From: Rhodoblastus sp.
GTDB taxonomy: Bacteria; Pseudomonadota; Alphaproteobacteria; Rhizobiales; Beijerinckiaceae
DNA: 52,509 nt
Direction of reading: 5' to 3'
Assembly (NCBI RefSeq): GCF_019449565.1
Contig: NZ_JAGRPM010000017.1
Span: 1-52,509, forward strand
Part shown: piece by piece, positions 37,247-47,200 of the stretch
How the letters are laid out: each line of letters opens with the position of its first letter
Numbering within the stretch: the first letter of the stretch is position 1
Position numbers and translations under genes: made by a program
Notes under the pieces: generated by a model
The model's input: the letters and a program-made list of their open reading frames with translations, nothing else
What the model was told of the DNA's origin: nothing
Databases searched by the model: none

Positions 37247-37867
37247 TCAGGCGTCGGGCTGATAAGGCTTGCGGCCGGAAGTCAAGGCGTCATCGAGCAG
37301 GTCGAGCCGGTCCTGCCCCCAGAAAACCTCGCCATCCAGCACATAGGAGGGCGAGCCGAACACGCCCGATTCGAGCGCCAGGGCGAGGTTGCGCTGATAG
37401 CTCGTTTCGGCCTCGCCGCTCTCGCCGCGTTGCAGCCAATGCGGCTCATAGCCCGTTTCTTCGAGCGTTTCGACGAGAACCTTGGGGTCGGCGAGATCGC
37501 GCTGGCGCTGGAAGGTCGCGGCGAAGGCGGCGGCGATGAATTTCTGCGGATCGGCGCCCGCCAGGACCATGGCGCAGATGATCCGGTCGGCGGGGGCGGG
37601 ATCGAAGGGCCAGAATTGCGGATGAAGATGGAAATCGAGGCCGCGCTTCTCGCGCCAGCGCTGCAATTCGAGAATGCGATAGCGCTGGCGCGCGGGGTGG
37701 CGCTTGGAAAGCGGCAGGCCGCCGGATTCCGGAAACACCTGCGACAGCGCCACCGGGCGATAATCCACCCGAAGCTCATGCTTGGCGGCGAGGCCCTGTA
37801 ATTCGCCATGGCCAATATAGGCCCAGGGGCTGAGCAGCGAGAAATAGACGGTGAGATGACGGCTCAT
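37247..37867 (-). CDS. DsbA-fold isomerase, 2-hydroxychromene-2-carboxylate isomerase-like
   Basis: A 206-residue protein of the DsbA/kappa-GST thioredoxin fold. The active-site region reads FSLLSPWAYIGH, with SPW in place of the redox CxxC, as in 2-hydroxychromene-2-carboxylate isomerases that use glutathione. Later GVFGSPSYVLDGEVFWGQDR carries the family cis-proline (GSPS) and the C-terminal WGQDRLDLL motif. The ATG at 37867 has GAGGA upstream. It is in the same direction as the fatty-acid genes but 66 nt from them. The real substrate is unknown. Confidence 0.82.
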   Translation of the reverse strand: MSRHLTVYFSLLSPWAYIGHGELQGLAAKHELRVDYRPVALSQVFPESGGLPLSKRHPARQRYRILELQRWREKRGLDFHLHPQFWPFDPAPADRIICAMVLAGADPQKFIAAAFAATFQRQRDLADPKVLVETLEETGYEPHWLQRGESGEAETSYQRNLALALESGVFGSPSYVLDGEVFWGQDRLDLLDDALTSGRKPYQPDA

Positions 37868-37932
37868 GGGATCCTCGCCGAAAAAGGCGGCCATCGGCCG
37901 CCTCTCTCTTTAGCACAGTCTAAACGCGGCGG

Positions 37933-40140
37933 TCAGGCCGCGTCTTTCCTGGCCGAGAACCGGCCGTAAAAGGTCTCGCCCTTGGCCGCCATGTCGCGCA
38001 GCAGGGCGGGGGGGTCGAAACGCGGGCCATATTTGGCCGCCAACCTGTCGCACAGGGCGACAAAAGCCTTCGTTCCCATGAAGTCGATATAGCTCAGCGC
38101 GCCGCCGGTGAATGGCGCGAAGCCGAAGCCGATGATCGAGCCGACATCCGCCTCGCGCGGATCGACCACCACGCCGTCTTCGACCGTGCGCGCGGCCTCG
38201 ACCGCCTGCGTCACCAGCAGGCGTTGCTTCAGTTCGGCGACGTCGAGGCTGTCGGGGTCGAGTTTGTGCGGCTGGAGATCGGCGAGGCCCGGCCACAGAA
38301 CCTTCGGCCCGCTGGCGGGATAATCGTAAAAGCCCTTGCCGTTCTTGCGCCCGAAGCGGCCAAGCTTGACGACCATTTCCCCCAGCAGCTTCTCCTGCGC
38401 CGGATCGACGGCCTCCGGCCCCAGATCCTTCTTGGCCGCCTGCAGGATCTTCCAGCCGAGATCGAGCGCGACTTCGTCATTAAGCGACAAGGGGCCGACC
38501 GGCATGCCCGCCATGCGCGCCACATTCTCGATCATGGCGGCGGGCACGCCCTCCATGAACATCAGATGGCCTTCGCGGATATAGTTCAGCACGCAGCGAT
38601 TGGCGAAGAAGCCACGCGAGTCATTGACGACGATGGGCGTCTTCTTGATGGCGCGGATGAAGTCCAGAGCCGTGGCCAAAGCCTTGTCGCCCGTCTTGGC
38701 GCCCAGGATGGTCTCGACCAGCAGCATCTTGTCGACCGGCGAGAAGAAATGCACGCCGACGAAATTCTCCGGCTTCGGCCAGTTTTCGGCGAGCGAGGTG
38801 ATCGGCAGGGTCGAGGTGTTGGAGGCGAAGATCGCATCCGGCCCCACCACCGCCAGCGCCTTGCCAATGGCTTCGGCTTTGACCGCGCGATCCTCGAAAA
38901 CTGCTTCGACGATCAGGTCAACGCCCTTGAGCGCGGAATAATCGGCGGTCGGCGCGATGCGCGCCAGCACTTCGGCCTTTTTGGCCTCGGTGCTGCGGCC
39001 CTTGGCGACAGCGGTCGACAGCAGCTTGTCGGCATGGCCCTTGCCCTTGTCGGCGGCCTCCTGGTCGCGGTCGATCAGCACGACCTCGATTCCAGCTTGC
39101 GCGGAGACATAGGCGATGCCGGCGCCCATGAAGCCGGCGCCGAGTACGCCGATCTTCTTGATGGCGACGGGCGGCACGTTTTTCGGACGGCGCGCGCCCT
39201 TGTTCAGCTCGCCCATCGAGACGAACAGCGTGCGGATCATCGCCTGCGCTTCCGGCGAGCGGATGATCTTTGTGAACCAGCGCGCCTCGACGCGCAAAGC
39301 GAGGTCCATCGGTAATTGCAGCCCGTCATAGACGCTTTGGAGGATGGCGCGCGCGGCGGGGTAATTGTCGAAGGTTTCGCGGCGGTAGATGGCGTTGGCC
39401 GGCGGCCAGATCATCATGCCGCCCGGAGAGAAGATCTTGCCGGAAGGCGCCTTCCAGCCCTGCACGTCCCAGGGCGCGACGCCCTTGCCGCCAGCCTTGA
39501 TCCAGTCCTTGGCCTTCTGCACGATTTCCGCGCGCGGCGCCACAGCGTGAACGACGTTCTTGGCCTTGGCCGCTGCGGGCTTGATCTGGTCGCCCTTGAG
39601 CAGCATTTGCAGCGCGTCGGGCGTCGACATCAGGCGGGAGACGCGGGTGGTGCCGCCTGCGCCGGGGAACAGGCCGATCTTGATTTCCGGCAGGCCGACG
39701 CGAGTCTTGTCGTCATCGGCCATGACGCGATGATGGCAGGCTAGCGCCAGCTCGAAGCCGCCGCCGAGACAGGTTCCATTGATCGCCGCCGCCCACGGCT
39801 TGCCGCAGGTTTCGATCTTGCGATAGATGCGCGACAGGTTGGAAATGGCGGCGAAAAAGGCCAGCATCGCCTTGTCGGCGCCGTCGCGTTTGGCGGCGTC
39901 GCGATAGGCTCGGCCAGAGGCCTCCAGCATGGTCAGGTCGGCGCCGCCGGAAAAGCTGTCCTTGCCCGAGGCGATTACGACGCCTTTGACCTCGGCGTCA
40001 GCCGTCGTGGCGTCGAGTGCAGCTTCCAGCTCGTTCATTGTTGTGGCGTCGATGAGATTCATGCTCTTGCCGGGCGCGTCCCAGGTCAGAAGAGCGATGC
40101 CGTCGGCGTCTTTCTCAAGGCGGAATTGGGTCAGGTTCAT
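37933..40140 (-). CDS. Fused enoyl-CoA hydratase / 3-hydroxyacyl-CoA dehydrogenase (FadB/FadJ-like)
   Basis: A 735-residue bifunctional beta-oxidation enzyme. The crotonase part (1-300) has [16 protein letters not shown] and [20 protein letters not shown] with the two catalytic Glu regions. The NAD-binding dehydrogenase part (about 345-) begins [19 protein letters not shown], has the catalytic His in [10 protein letters not shown], and continues with [17 protein letters not shown] and [14 protein letters not shown]. The C-terminal half repeat is present. The ATG at 40140 gives [14 protein letters not shown]. The thiolase gene ends 13 nt upstream, so the two are cotranscribed and probably form a complex. 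Confidence 0.93.
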   Translation of the reverse strand: MNLTQFRLEKDADGIALLTWDAPGKSMNLIDATTMNELEAALDATTADAEVKGVVIASGKDSFSGGADLTMLEASGRAYRDAAKRDGADKAMLAFFAAISNLSRIYRKIETCGKPWAAAINGTCLGGGFELALACHHRVMADDDKTRVGLPEIKIGLFPGAGGTTRVSRLMSTPDALQMLLKGDQIKPAAAKAKNVVHAVAPRAEIVQKAKDWIKAGGKGVAPWDVQGWKAPSGKIFSPGGMMIWPPANAIYRRETFDNYPAARAILQSVYDGLQLPMDLALRVEARWFTKIIRSPEAQAMIRTLFVSMGELNKGARRPKNVPPVAIKKIGVLGAGFMGAGIAYVSAQAGIEVVLIDRDQEAADKGKGHADKLLSTAVAKGRSTEAKKAEVLARIAPTADYSALKGVDLIVEAVFEDRAVKAEAIGKALAVVGPDAIFASNTSTLPITSLAENWPKPENFVGVHFFSPVDKMLLVETILGAKTGDKALATALDFIRAIKKTPIVVNDSRGFFANRCVLNYIREGHLMFMEGVPAAMIENVARMAGMPVGPLSLNDEVALDLGWKILQAAKKDLGPEAVDPAQEKLLGEMVVKLGRFGRKNGKGFYDYPASGPKVLWPGLADLQPHKLDPDSLDVAELKQRLLVTQAVEAARTVEDGVVVDPREADVGSIIGFGFAPFTGGALSYIDFMGTKAFVALCDRLAAKYGPRFDPPALLRDMAAKGETFYGRFSARKDAA

Positions 40141-40153
40141 ATTTCTATCCCCC

Positions 40154-41362
40154 TCAGACGCGTTCGATGACGGTCGCCGTGCCCATGCCGGCGCCGATGC
40201 AGAGTGTGACAAGGGCGAGCGTCTTGTCGGTGCGCTCCAACTCGTCGAGCGCGGCGCCGAGGATCATCGCGCCCGTCGCGCCGAGCGGATGGCCCATGGC
40301 GATGGCGCCGCCGTTCGGATTGACCTTTTCCGGGTCGAGGTCGAAAGCCTGCAGATAGCGCAGCACGACCGCCGCGAAGGCCTCGTTGATCTCGATGAGG
40401 TCGATGTCCTTGAACGACAGGCCAGTGCGGGCGAACAACTTGTGCGTGACGTCGACCGGGCCGGTCAGCATTAGCGCCGGCTCCGAGCCGATATTGGCGA
40501 AGGCCCTGATCTTGCCGCGCGGCTTGCGGCCGAGCATGGCGCTCGCGTCCTTGTTGCCGATCAGCACGGCCGAGGCGCCGTCGACGACGCCGGAGGAATT
40601 GCCGGCGTGGTGGACATGGTTGATGCGCTCGAGCTCGGGATGGGCCTGGATCGCCACGGCGTCGAAGCCGCCCTGTTCGCCCATCATCTGGAAGGAGGGC
40701 TTGAGCGCGCCGAGCGACTGCATGTCGGCGCCGGGCCGCATGTGCTCGTCACGGTCAAGCAGCGCGATGCCGTTGCAATCCTTGACCGGCGCGATGGATT
40801 TGCTGAAACGGGCCTCGTTCCAGGCGCGCGCCGCGCGCTTCTGGCTCTCGACCGCATAGGCGTCGCAGGCTTCGCGTGAGAAGCCATATTTGGTGGCGAT
40901 GAGATCGGCCGAGACGCCCTGCGGCATGAAATAGCTCGGCACGGCGATGGACGGATCGACCGGCCAGGCGCCGCCCGAGGCGCCGATCCCAATCCGGCCC
41001 ATGGCCTCGACGCCGCCGGCTACGGCGACGTGCTGCTGGCCCGAGATGACTTGCGCGGCGGCGAAATTCACGGCGTCGAGGCCCGAGGCGCAGAAACGAT
41101 TGATCTGCAGGCCGGGAACCTTGTCGCCATAGCCCGCCGCAAGCGCGGCGGCGCGGCCGATATTGCCGCCTGCTTCACCAACCGGATCGACGCAGCCAAG
41201 GATGACGTCCTCGACGAAAGACGGGTCGGGCAGGGAGCGTTCGCGCAGGGAAGTCAGGGCGCTGACCGCGAGGCCAAGGGTCGAGACTTCATGCAGCGCG
41301 CCGTCAGGCTTTCCGCGCCCGCGCGGCGTGCGAACGGCGTCATAAATGAAAGCTTCGGTCAT
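40154..41362 (-). CDS. Acetyl-CoA C-acetyltransferase (thiolase, FadA-like)
   Basis: A 402-residue thiolase that cleaves 3-ketoacyl-CoA. The nucleophilic Cys is in [18 protein letters not shown]. The other motifs are [29 protein letters not shown] with the catalytic His, and near the end [15 protein letters not shown] with the second Cys. It begins [18 protein letters not shown]; the frame extends about 100 residues upstream but passes through a repeat element and is not coding. With the downstream fused enzyme it completes the last three steps of each beta-oxidation cycle. Confidence 0.94.
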   Translation of the reverse strand: MTEAFIYDAVRTPRGRGKPDGALHEVSTLGLAVSALTSLRERSLPDPSFVEDVILGCVDPVGEAGGNIGRAAALAAGYGDKVPGLQINRFCASGLDAVNFAAAQVISGQQHVAVAGGVEAMGRIGIGASGGAWPVDPSIAVPSYFMPQGVSADLIATKYGFSREACDAYAVESQKRAARAWNEARFSKSIAPVKDCNGIALLDRDEHMRPGADMQSLGALKPSFQMMGEQGGFDAVAIQAHPELERINHVHHAGNSSGVVDGASAVLIGNKDASAMLGRKPRGKIRAFANIGSEPALMLTGPVDVTHKLFARTGLSFKDIDLIEINEAFAAVVLRYLQAFDLDPEKVNPNGGAIAMGHPLGATGAMILGAALDELERTDKTLALVTLCIGAGMGTATVIERV

Positions 41363-41404
41363 GACGTTTCCTCGAAAAAACAGGTCGAATTCTTTGTGGT
41401 ATTT

Positions 41405-41452
41405 CCCTTCTCCCCTCGCGGGAGAAGGTGGCGCGAAGCGCCGGATGAGGGG
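41405..41452. repeat. REP-like palindromic intergenic repeat
   Basis: Two hairpins in a row: CCTTCTCCC...GGGAGAAGG (41405-41428) and GGCGCGAAGCGCC (41430-41442), then GGATGAGGGGG. This layout is a very common interspersed palindromic element in proteobacteria, sited here between the acyl-CoA dehydrogenase and thiolase genes. It may trim or stabilise the shared transcript. Confidence 0.7.
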
Positions 41453-41478
41453 GCGCCGAAGGCGAGACGGCTCTCGTC

Positions 41479-43266
41479 TCAGAACAACTCCGCCGGCAGG
41501 CTCATCACATTGGCGGCGCCGCTGGTGATGCGGGCGAGGCGCAGGGCCGTTTCCGGCAGGATGCGCTGGACATAGAAGGCCGCGCAAGCCTGTTTCGCGC
41601 TCATGAAATCGGCACGGCCAGGGTCGGCGGCGGCATGCGCGGCCTGCGCCATCTGGACCCACATATAGCCGAACATCACGAGGCCCATCAGATGCATGTA
41701 ATCGGTCGCGGCGGCGCCGGCGTTGTCGGGCTGGGCCATGGCGTTCTGCATCAGCCAGAGCGTCGCCTGCTGCAAATGGCCGAGGCTGGCGCTCAGGGGG
41801 CCAAGCAAAGGCTTGAGGTTTTCATCCGTATCATGCGCCTTGGCATAGGCGCCGATCTCGCCGAGCAGGGCCATGATCGCGCGCCCGCCATTGGCCGGGA
41901 GCTTGCGGCCGACGAGGTCCAGCGCCTGAATGCCATTGGCGCCTTCATAGATCATGGCGATGCGGGCGTCGCGGACGAACTGCTCCATGCCCCATTCGAC
42001 GATATAGCCGTGGCCGCCGAACACCTGCTGGGCCTTGACGCAATTGTCGAAGCCGCGATCCGTCAGCACGCCCTTGATCACCGGGGTGAGCAAGGCGAGC
42101 ATGTCGGAGGCCTTTTCCCGCGCCTTGGCGTCCGGGCTGCGATGGGCGATGTCGCTTTGCAGCGCCGCCCAATAGGCGAGCGCGCGGCCGGCTTCGTTGA
42201 AGGCGCGGATTTCGAGCAGCGTGCGGCGGATGTCGGGGTGGACCATCAGCGGATCGGCAGGCTTTTCCGGATTTTTCGCGCCGGTGAGCGCGCGGCCTTG
42301 CAGGCGGTCGCGGGCATAGGCGAGGGCGTTCTGATAGGCAACTTCCGATTGCGCCTGGCCTTGCAGGCCGACCATCAGCCGCGCCTCGTTCATCATCACG
42401 AACATGGCGTTCAGGCCGCGATTCTCCTCGCCAACCAGCCAACCGATGGCGCCGTCATAATTCATCACGCAGGTCGAGTTGGCGTGGATGCCCATCTTGT
42501 GCTCGATCGAGCCGCAGGAGACGGCGTTACGCGCGCCGGGATTGCCGTCCGCGTCGGGCAGGAACTTCGGCACGACGAAGAGCGAAATGCCCTTCACGCC
42601 GGCCGGAGCGCCTTCGATGCGCGCAAGCACGAGATGAATGATGTTTTCGGCAAGATCGTGCTCGCCGGCCGAAATGAAGATCTTCTGGCCAGTGAGGGCG
42701 AACCCGCCATCCTCGCGGCGAGCCGCCTTGGTCTTGAGCAGGCCGAGATCCGTGCCGCAATGCGGCTCGGTCAGATTCATGGTGCCGGTCCAGCGGCCTT
42801 CCAGCATTTTCGGCGCATAAAGCTGCTTCTGCTCTTCCGAGCCATGGGTCAGCAGGGCGGCGACGGCGCCAGCGGTCAGGCCCGGATACATCGAGAAGGC
42901 CATGTTGGCGGCGATGAAATATTCGCCGACCGCCGCCGACAGAACATAGGGCAGGCCCTGGCCGCCATACTCGGGATCGAAGGCGAGGCCGATCCAGCCG
43001 CCGCCGGCATAGGCGTCGAAGGCGGCTTTGAAGCCCTTCGGCGCGGTCACCGAGCCGTCATCGTTGCGGCGGCAGCCTTCCTGGTCGCCGGGCAGGTTGA
43101 TCGGCTGCAATTGCTCTTCGGCGAGCTTGGCGGCTTCTTCCAGCACCGCCTCCACAATATCCGGCGAGGCTTCCGCAAAGCCGGCGAGATTGCCATGCGC
43201 ATGCATGCGGAACACGTCGTTGAGCAGGAATAGCGAATCGGCGACGGGAGCCTTGAAGCTCGGCAT
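41479..43266 (-). CDS. Acyl-CoA dehydrogenase, long form with C-terminal extension
   Basis: A 595-residue FAD enzyme for the first beta-oxidation step. Seen: WIGLAFDPEYGGQGLP, MNLTEPHCGTDLGLLKTKA (FAD/substrate loop), GQKIFISAGEHD, VFGGHGYIVEWGMEQFVRDA, and the catalytic Glu in IYEGANGIQALDLVGRKL. The extra 120 residues at the C-terminus mark the larger subclass with an added helical domain. Chain-length preference cannot be read. It is preceded by an upstream MerR-type regulator gene and followed by thiolase and the fused enzyme in the same direction. Confidence 0.94.
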   Translation of the reverse strand: MPSFKAPVADSLFLLNDVFRMHAHGNLAGFAEASPDIVEAVLEEAAKLAEEQLQPINLPGDQEGCRRNDDGSVTAPKGFKAAFDAYAGGGWIGLAFDPEYGGQGLPYVLSAAVGEYFIAANMAFSMYPGLTAGAVAALLTHGSEEQKQLYAPKMLEGRWTGTMNLTEPHCGTDLGLLKTKAARREDGGFALTGQKIFISAGEHDLAENIIHLVLARIEGAPAGVKGISLFVVPKFLPDADGNPGARNAVSCGSIEHKMGIHANSTCVMNYDGAIGWLVGEENRGLNAMFVMMNEARLMVGLQGQAQSEVAYQNALAYARDRLQGRALTGAKNPEKPADPLMVHPDIRRTLLEIRAFNEAGRALAYWAALQSDIAHRSPDAKAREKASDMLALLTPVIKGVLTDRGFDNCVKAQQVFGGHGYIVEWGMEQFVRDARIAMIYEGANGIQALDLVGRKLPANGGRAIMALLGEIGAYAKAHDTDENLKPLLGPLSASLGHLQQATLWLMQNAMAQPDNAGAAATDYMHLMGLVMFGYMWVQMAQAAHAAADPGRADFMSAKQACAAFYVQRILPETALRLARITSGAANVMSLPAELF

Positions 43267-43318
43267 GGCGTTCTCCCAAGGAAAAGCAGATGGCGCGGCT
43301 TGATTGCCGCATCAGTTA

Positions 43319-43345
43319 GTTCACATATAAACAATTGTGCCGAAC
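43319..43345. promoter_or_regulatory. Imperfect dyad upstream of the acyl-CoA dehydrogenase gene
   Basis: GTTCACA ... TGTGCCGAAC forms an imperfect inverted repeat around an AT-rich centre, 53-79 nt before the dehydrogenase start and in the only AT-rich patch of this gap. It could be a promoter/operator for the MerR-type regulator, but the arms are uneven. Confidence 0.3.
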
Positions 43346-43444
43346 GAGGCAAGAGGCGGCCTTGTTTTTTTGCCGGCGCGCCGCCGGGCCTCCGCCCGGA
43401 CCCAATGGCCATAGGATGCGCCGCGCGCTGCCGCCCGAAAAGCG

Positions 43445-43468
43445 AAAAAAAGCCCGCACGAGGCGGGC
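43445..43468 (-). terminator. Rho-independent terminator after the MerR gene
   Basis: On the minus strand GGCCCGCC-TCGT-GCGGGC forms a GC stem followed by seven T residues. It is 84 nt past the merR stop and before the dehydrogenase promoter, so the regulator and the beta-oxidation genes are probably separate transcripts. Confidence 0.75.
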
Positions 43469-43551
43469 CGGGATCAATAAGCCGAGAGAGACGAGTCGAG
43501 AAACATAAGCCTGGGAGGATTTTATGGATCATGCGCTTGAGGGCGCGTTTT

Positions 43552-43968
43552 TCAGCTTGCTGCGCCGGTCAGGCGTTGATGGGTGGCGCGCAATTCGGAG
43601 ATCGCCTGTTCGAGGTCGGCGCGGCGCTCTTCGAGATGGCGCAGTTGCGACAGCACCATTTTCTCGTCCAGCGTGAATCCATCCGCCTTGGGACGTCCCG
43701 GCTCGGCGTCCAGCAGATCGGAGATTTCCGTGAGGGTAAAGCCGAGATGCTTGCCCTTCAGGATCATCTGAAGGCGGTCCTTCTGGGTCGAATCATAGAA
43801 GCGGGCCGCGCCCTTGCGGGCCGGACTCAGCAGCCCGCGCTGTTCGTAGAAGCGCAAGGCGCGCAATGTCACGCCATAGATCCGAGAAAGCTCGCCGATC
43901 GTGAAGAGTTCGGCTGTCGTGTATTCGGGTTGCGGGAGGGTTTGCTGGCGTTGGGCGGAAGCGTTCAT
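43552..43968 (-). CDS. MerR-family transcriptional regulator, likely of fatty/branched acyl-CoA metabolism
   Basis: A 138-residue regulator. The winged-helix DNA-binding start is TIGELSRIYGVTLRALRFYE (about 22-41) and continues QRGLLSPARKGAARFYD; then come KGKHLGFTLTEISDLLDA and a dimer coiled coil (about 95-132). There are no metal-binding cysteines, so it is not a MerR metal sensor. This short type upstream of acyl-CoA dehydrogenase genes resembles LiuR-like regulators of acyl-CoA catabolism. It is 285 nt upstream of the dehydrogenase in the same direction and likely controls the set. The inducer is not known. Confidence 0.82.
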   Translation of the reverse strand: MNASAQRQQTLPQPEYTTAELFTIGELSRIYGVTLRALRFYEQRGLLSPARKGAARFYDSTQKDRLQMILKGKHLGFTLTEISDLLDAEPGRPKADGFTLDEKMVLSQLRHLEERRADLEQAISELRATHQRLTGAAS

Positions 43969-43997
43969 GAGAGAGTCCTGAGATATCGTGAATCACG

Positions 43998-44014
43998 ACG
44001 TAACACACGTAAAA
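43998..44014. promoter_or_regulatory. Candidate operator upstream of the MerR gene (ACGT repeat)
   Basis: On the minus strand TTTTACGTGTGTTACGT carries two ACGT half-sites a few bases apart, 30-46 nt before the merR start. It resembles the TTTACGT-type boxes described for LiuR-like MerR regulators and would fit autoregulation. Neighbouring GTTAC and TTACG copies extend to about 44030. Confidence 0.38.
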
Positions 44015-44223
44015 GTTGTAACATTCGTAATCTCAGGTTGCAATCGGGATTGGCCGGCGCGCAGTGAGATTGTTCCAAAATTGGGCAGAATTAACCGGTT
44101 GTTTACCGAGAGAAACGAAAGTTAACGCGAAGGCCGCCGCGCTTCGCCGCATCCGATTCGCGCCTCGGCCGGGCCGACCGTCGCATGAAGCCATTCATCC
44201 GGCGGATCAACCGGGACAAGAAA

Positions 44224-47200
44224 ATGAGCAAAGCGGTTCCCTGGAGCATCAAAGGCGTTGATTTCGACGTGCGGGAGGCCGCCAAGGAGGCCGCGCGCCG
44301 CGACGGGGTCACGCTGGGGGAATGGATGAACAGGGCCATTGCCGACCGCGCCGCCGAGATCGGCGTCAGCGCGCAGGAATTTGACGCCGATGAGCGGCTG
44401 GAGGCGGTCGCCGCCCAGCTCGCCCGCCTGAGCCGCGAATCCGAGGGCGAGGCGCCGTCGCCGCGCCGCAGCGCCGAACCCGCTCGCCGGCAAGAGCGCG
44501 CGCCTATCGCGCGACAAGAACGCGCGCCCATCGCGCGAACCGAACAAGAGCGCGCGCCGGTCGCGCGAACCGAAGACGCCGAATGGGACGACGATCTGCT
44601 GCGCGAACGCGCAGCGCGCCGCCGCGCATCGACCGAACGCAAGTCCCCGCGTCCGGCGCCGCGCGACTTCTTCGCCCGGACCGAAGCCGAAGACATTCGC
44701 CCGCCGCGCACGTCCAGCGCCGCCGCGACGTGGGACGATGAAGGCTCGGACGAACAGAGCGGACGTGGCGCGCGCGGGGGCGTCACGTCACGGGACGCCG
44801 AGCCGCTGCATGCGCGGCTCGACGAGCGGCTGGCCGAGATCGAGCGCAGGCTGAAGCTCGACGAAAAGCAGGAAATCAAGCCGCCGCTGCATGGGATGAT
44901 CGCCTCGGTTCAGGACCGGCTTGGCGAGATCGAGACCCGGCTGACGAAAAGAGATCGTTTCGCCGACGATCGCCCCCTGCGCGGTGCGCTCGAGCGGCTC
45001 GAAGGGCGGATCGAGGCCATGTCCCGCCGCAGCGAGGAAGTGTCGCGCCGCAGCGAGGAAGCCGCCGACGAAGCTCCGCTGCGCCAGCTCGACGCGCGGC
45101 TCGCCGCCATTCTCTCGCGGCTCGAAAGGGTCGAGGCCAGCCCTCCCAGCGCCGCGCGCGAAGAACAATTCTCCCGTCTCGAAAAGCGTTTCGACGCCCT
45201 GCTGACCCGGCTCGACCGTCCCGCTCCGGCGCCCGCCGCGCCGCCGCGCCGGGGCCTCGACGACGCCGTCGCTGAAATCGCCGCCCGCCAGCGCGACCTC
45301 GATTCCGCCGCTTCGCGTGGGCCGCGTCCACCATCGCCGCAACTCACCGCCATGCTCGACGAGCGTTTCGAAGCTCTGGCGCGCAAGTTCGACCTCGCCG
45401 CACAGGCCGCGCCGCCGGTTCCGGCGGTGGCCGAGAAGGCGCGGATCGACCTGCTGCAGAACGGCATCCAGGCTTTGTCCGGCCGCATCGAGGACATGCG
45501 CAAGGATTTCACCGCCGCAGGCGCCCATTCGCACGCCGCGCTGGAGAGTTTGGCGCGCGATCTGTCGGGCCGCGTCGAAGCGGCCCTGGCCGCGCCTTCC
45601 GACGCCGGCGTCAAGGGCCTGACCGAGTTGCGCCGCGACATTTCCGTCCTGAGCCGCAACCTCGGCGACGTCGCGCCGCGCGCCGCCGTCTCGGGCCTCG
45701 AAAACGCGATGCGCGATCTCGCCAACCGCGTCGACGCCACGCGCGAGGCGATGCTTCGCGCCGCCAGCGCCCGTCCCGAGCCGACCTCGTCCGCCGAACT
45801 CGAGGCCCTCGGAAAGCAGGTCGCGGCGATGAGCCGGACCCTCGCCGATCTTGCGCCGCGCAGCCAGGTCAGCTCGCTGGAAAGCGCCGTGCGCGCCCTG
45901 TCCGCGCGCATCGAACGCTCGCGCGACGAAGGCATGCGCGAGGTCGTGCTCGCGCCGATCGAATCCCTTGCCGGCGACGTGCGCCGCGCGCTCGCCGAAG
46001 CAGGGGCCTCCGCCAATTTCGAAGGCGTCTCGCGCCAGTTGCAGGAGGTTGAGGGCAAGATCGAGGAATTGCGGCAGACCGGCGGCGTCGACCGCGCCGA
46101 CTTCCTGCAGGTCTTCGACCAGTCCGAGCAGATTCGCGCCATGATCGCGCAGGCTATGGAGAAAATGGCCCCGATCGAACGGCTGGAGCGTCAGGTCGCC
46201 GGGCTGGGCGAGCGGCTGGAAGACGTCGCGCGCCAGACCCGCGAAGCCAATGCGGCGCAGATCGCCTTGCCCTGGGGCGAGATTGAATCGCGCCTGAACG
46301 ATCTCGCCACGCGGATCGACCGCGCCTCTTTCGATCGCGCCCCGCAGCCCGCCGTCGACGACGCGCGTTTCGATGACATCTCGCGGCGGCTTGAGGTGAT
46401 GCACGAGGCCCTGGCCTCGCGGATCGACCGCGTCGCGCAGGATCGTGCGCCCGCGCCGGGCGTCATCGACGATTCACGGCTGGAGGATTTCTCGCGCCGG
46501 CTCGATTTCGTCCATCATGCGCTGGCCTCGCGGATAGACGACGCGGAAACCGAGTCGCGCGCTCATGCGCCGGAGCTGGAATCGCTGATGCGCGCGCTGT
46601 CCGAAAAGCTCGACGCCGAGCCTGCGGCGGCGATCGGCGCGGACGCGTTCGAATCGGTCGAACGCCGCATGGCGGAGATTTCCAAGCGGCTCGAGCATGG
46701 CGACACCGAAGCCGAGCGCCGGCTGCAGCGCGCCATCGAGCAGATCACGGAGCGGCTTGACCTCGCCCGCGATCCCGAGCGCGAAGATCGCAACGCCCGC
46801 GAGATCGCGGACCTGCGGGAAAAGACCGAATCCTCGGACCGTCGCGCCCAGCAAACCCTTTCCGCCGTTCATGAGACGCTGGAGAAGGTCGTCGATCGCC
46901 TGGCGATGATCGAGGAGGACGTCATCGAGGCGCGCGGCGCCGCCGAAGCCGCCGCGCGGGCGCCCGCCACTCCGGCGCAAGATGGCCGGCCGCAGCTGGA
47001 TGTGGATGCGGACGATTTCCTGATGGAGCCGGGCGCCGGGCGTCCGGGCGAGCGTCAGGACCATTCGCGGGCTTTCTCCTTGCGCGAACGCGATGAATTG
47101 GCGCCGGAAGACACGGTTCTCGGACTGGGCGGACGCGCGGAGGCCGCCGAACAGGCAGAGGCCAAGTCTACGCAGAGCAATTATATCGACGTCGCCCGCC

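Noticed and set aside
41635..43233. 532-codon open frame on the plus strand
   Set aside because: Antisense shadow of the acyl-CoA dehydrogenase gene, rich in His/Arg/Asp as expected for such shadows.
44490..44575. CRISPR-like periodic sequence
   Set aside because: The period comes from the coding repeat RQERAPIAR in the PodJ-like gene; units are adjacent, without spacers.
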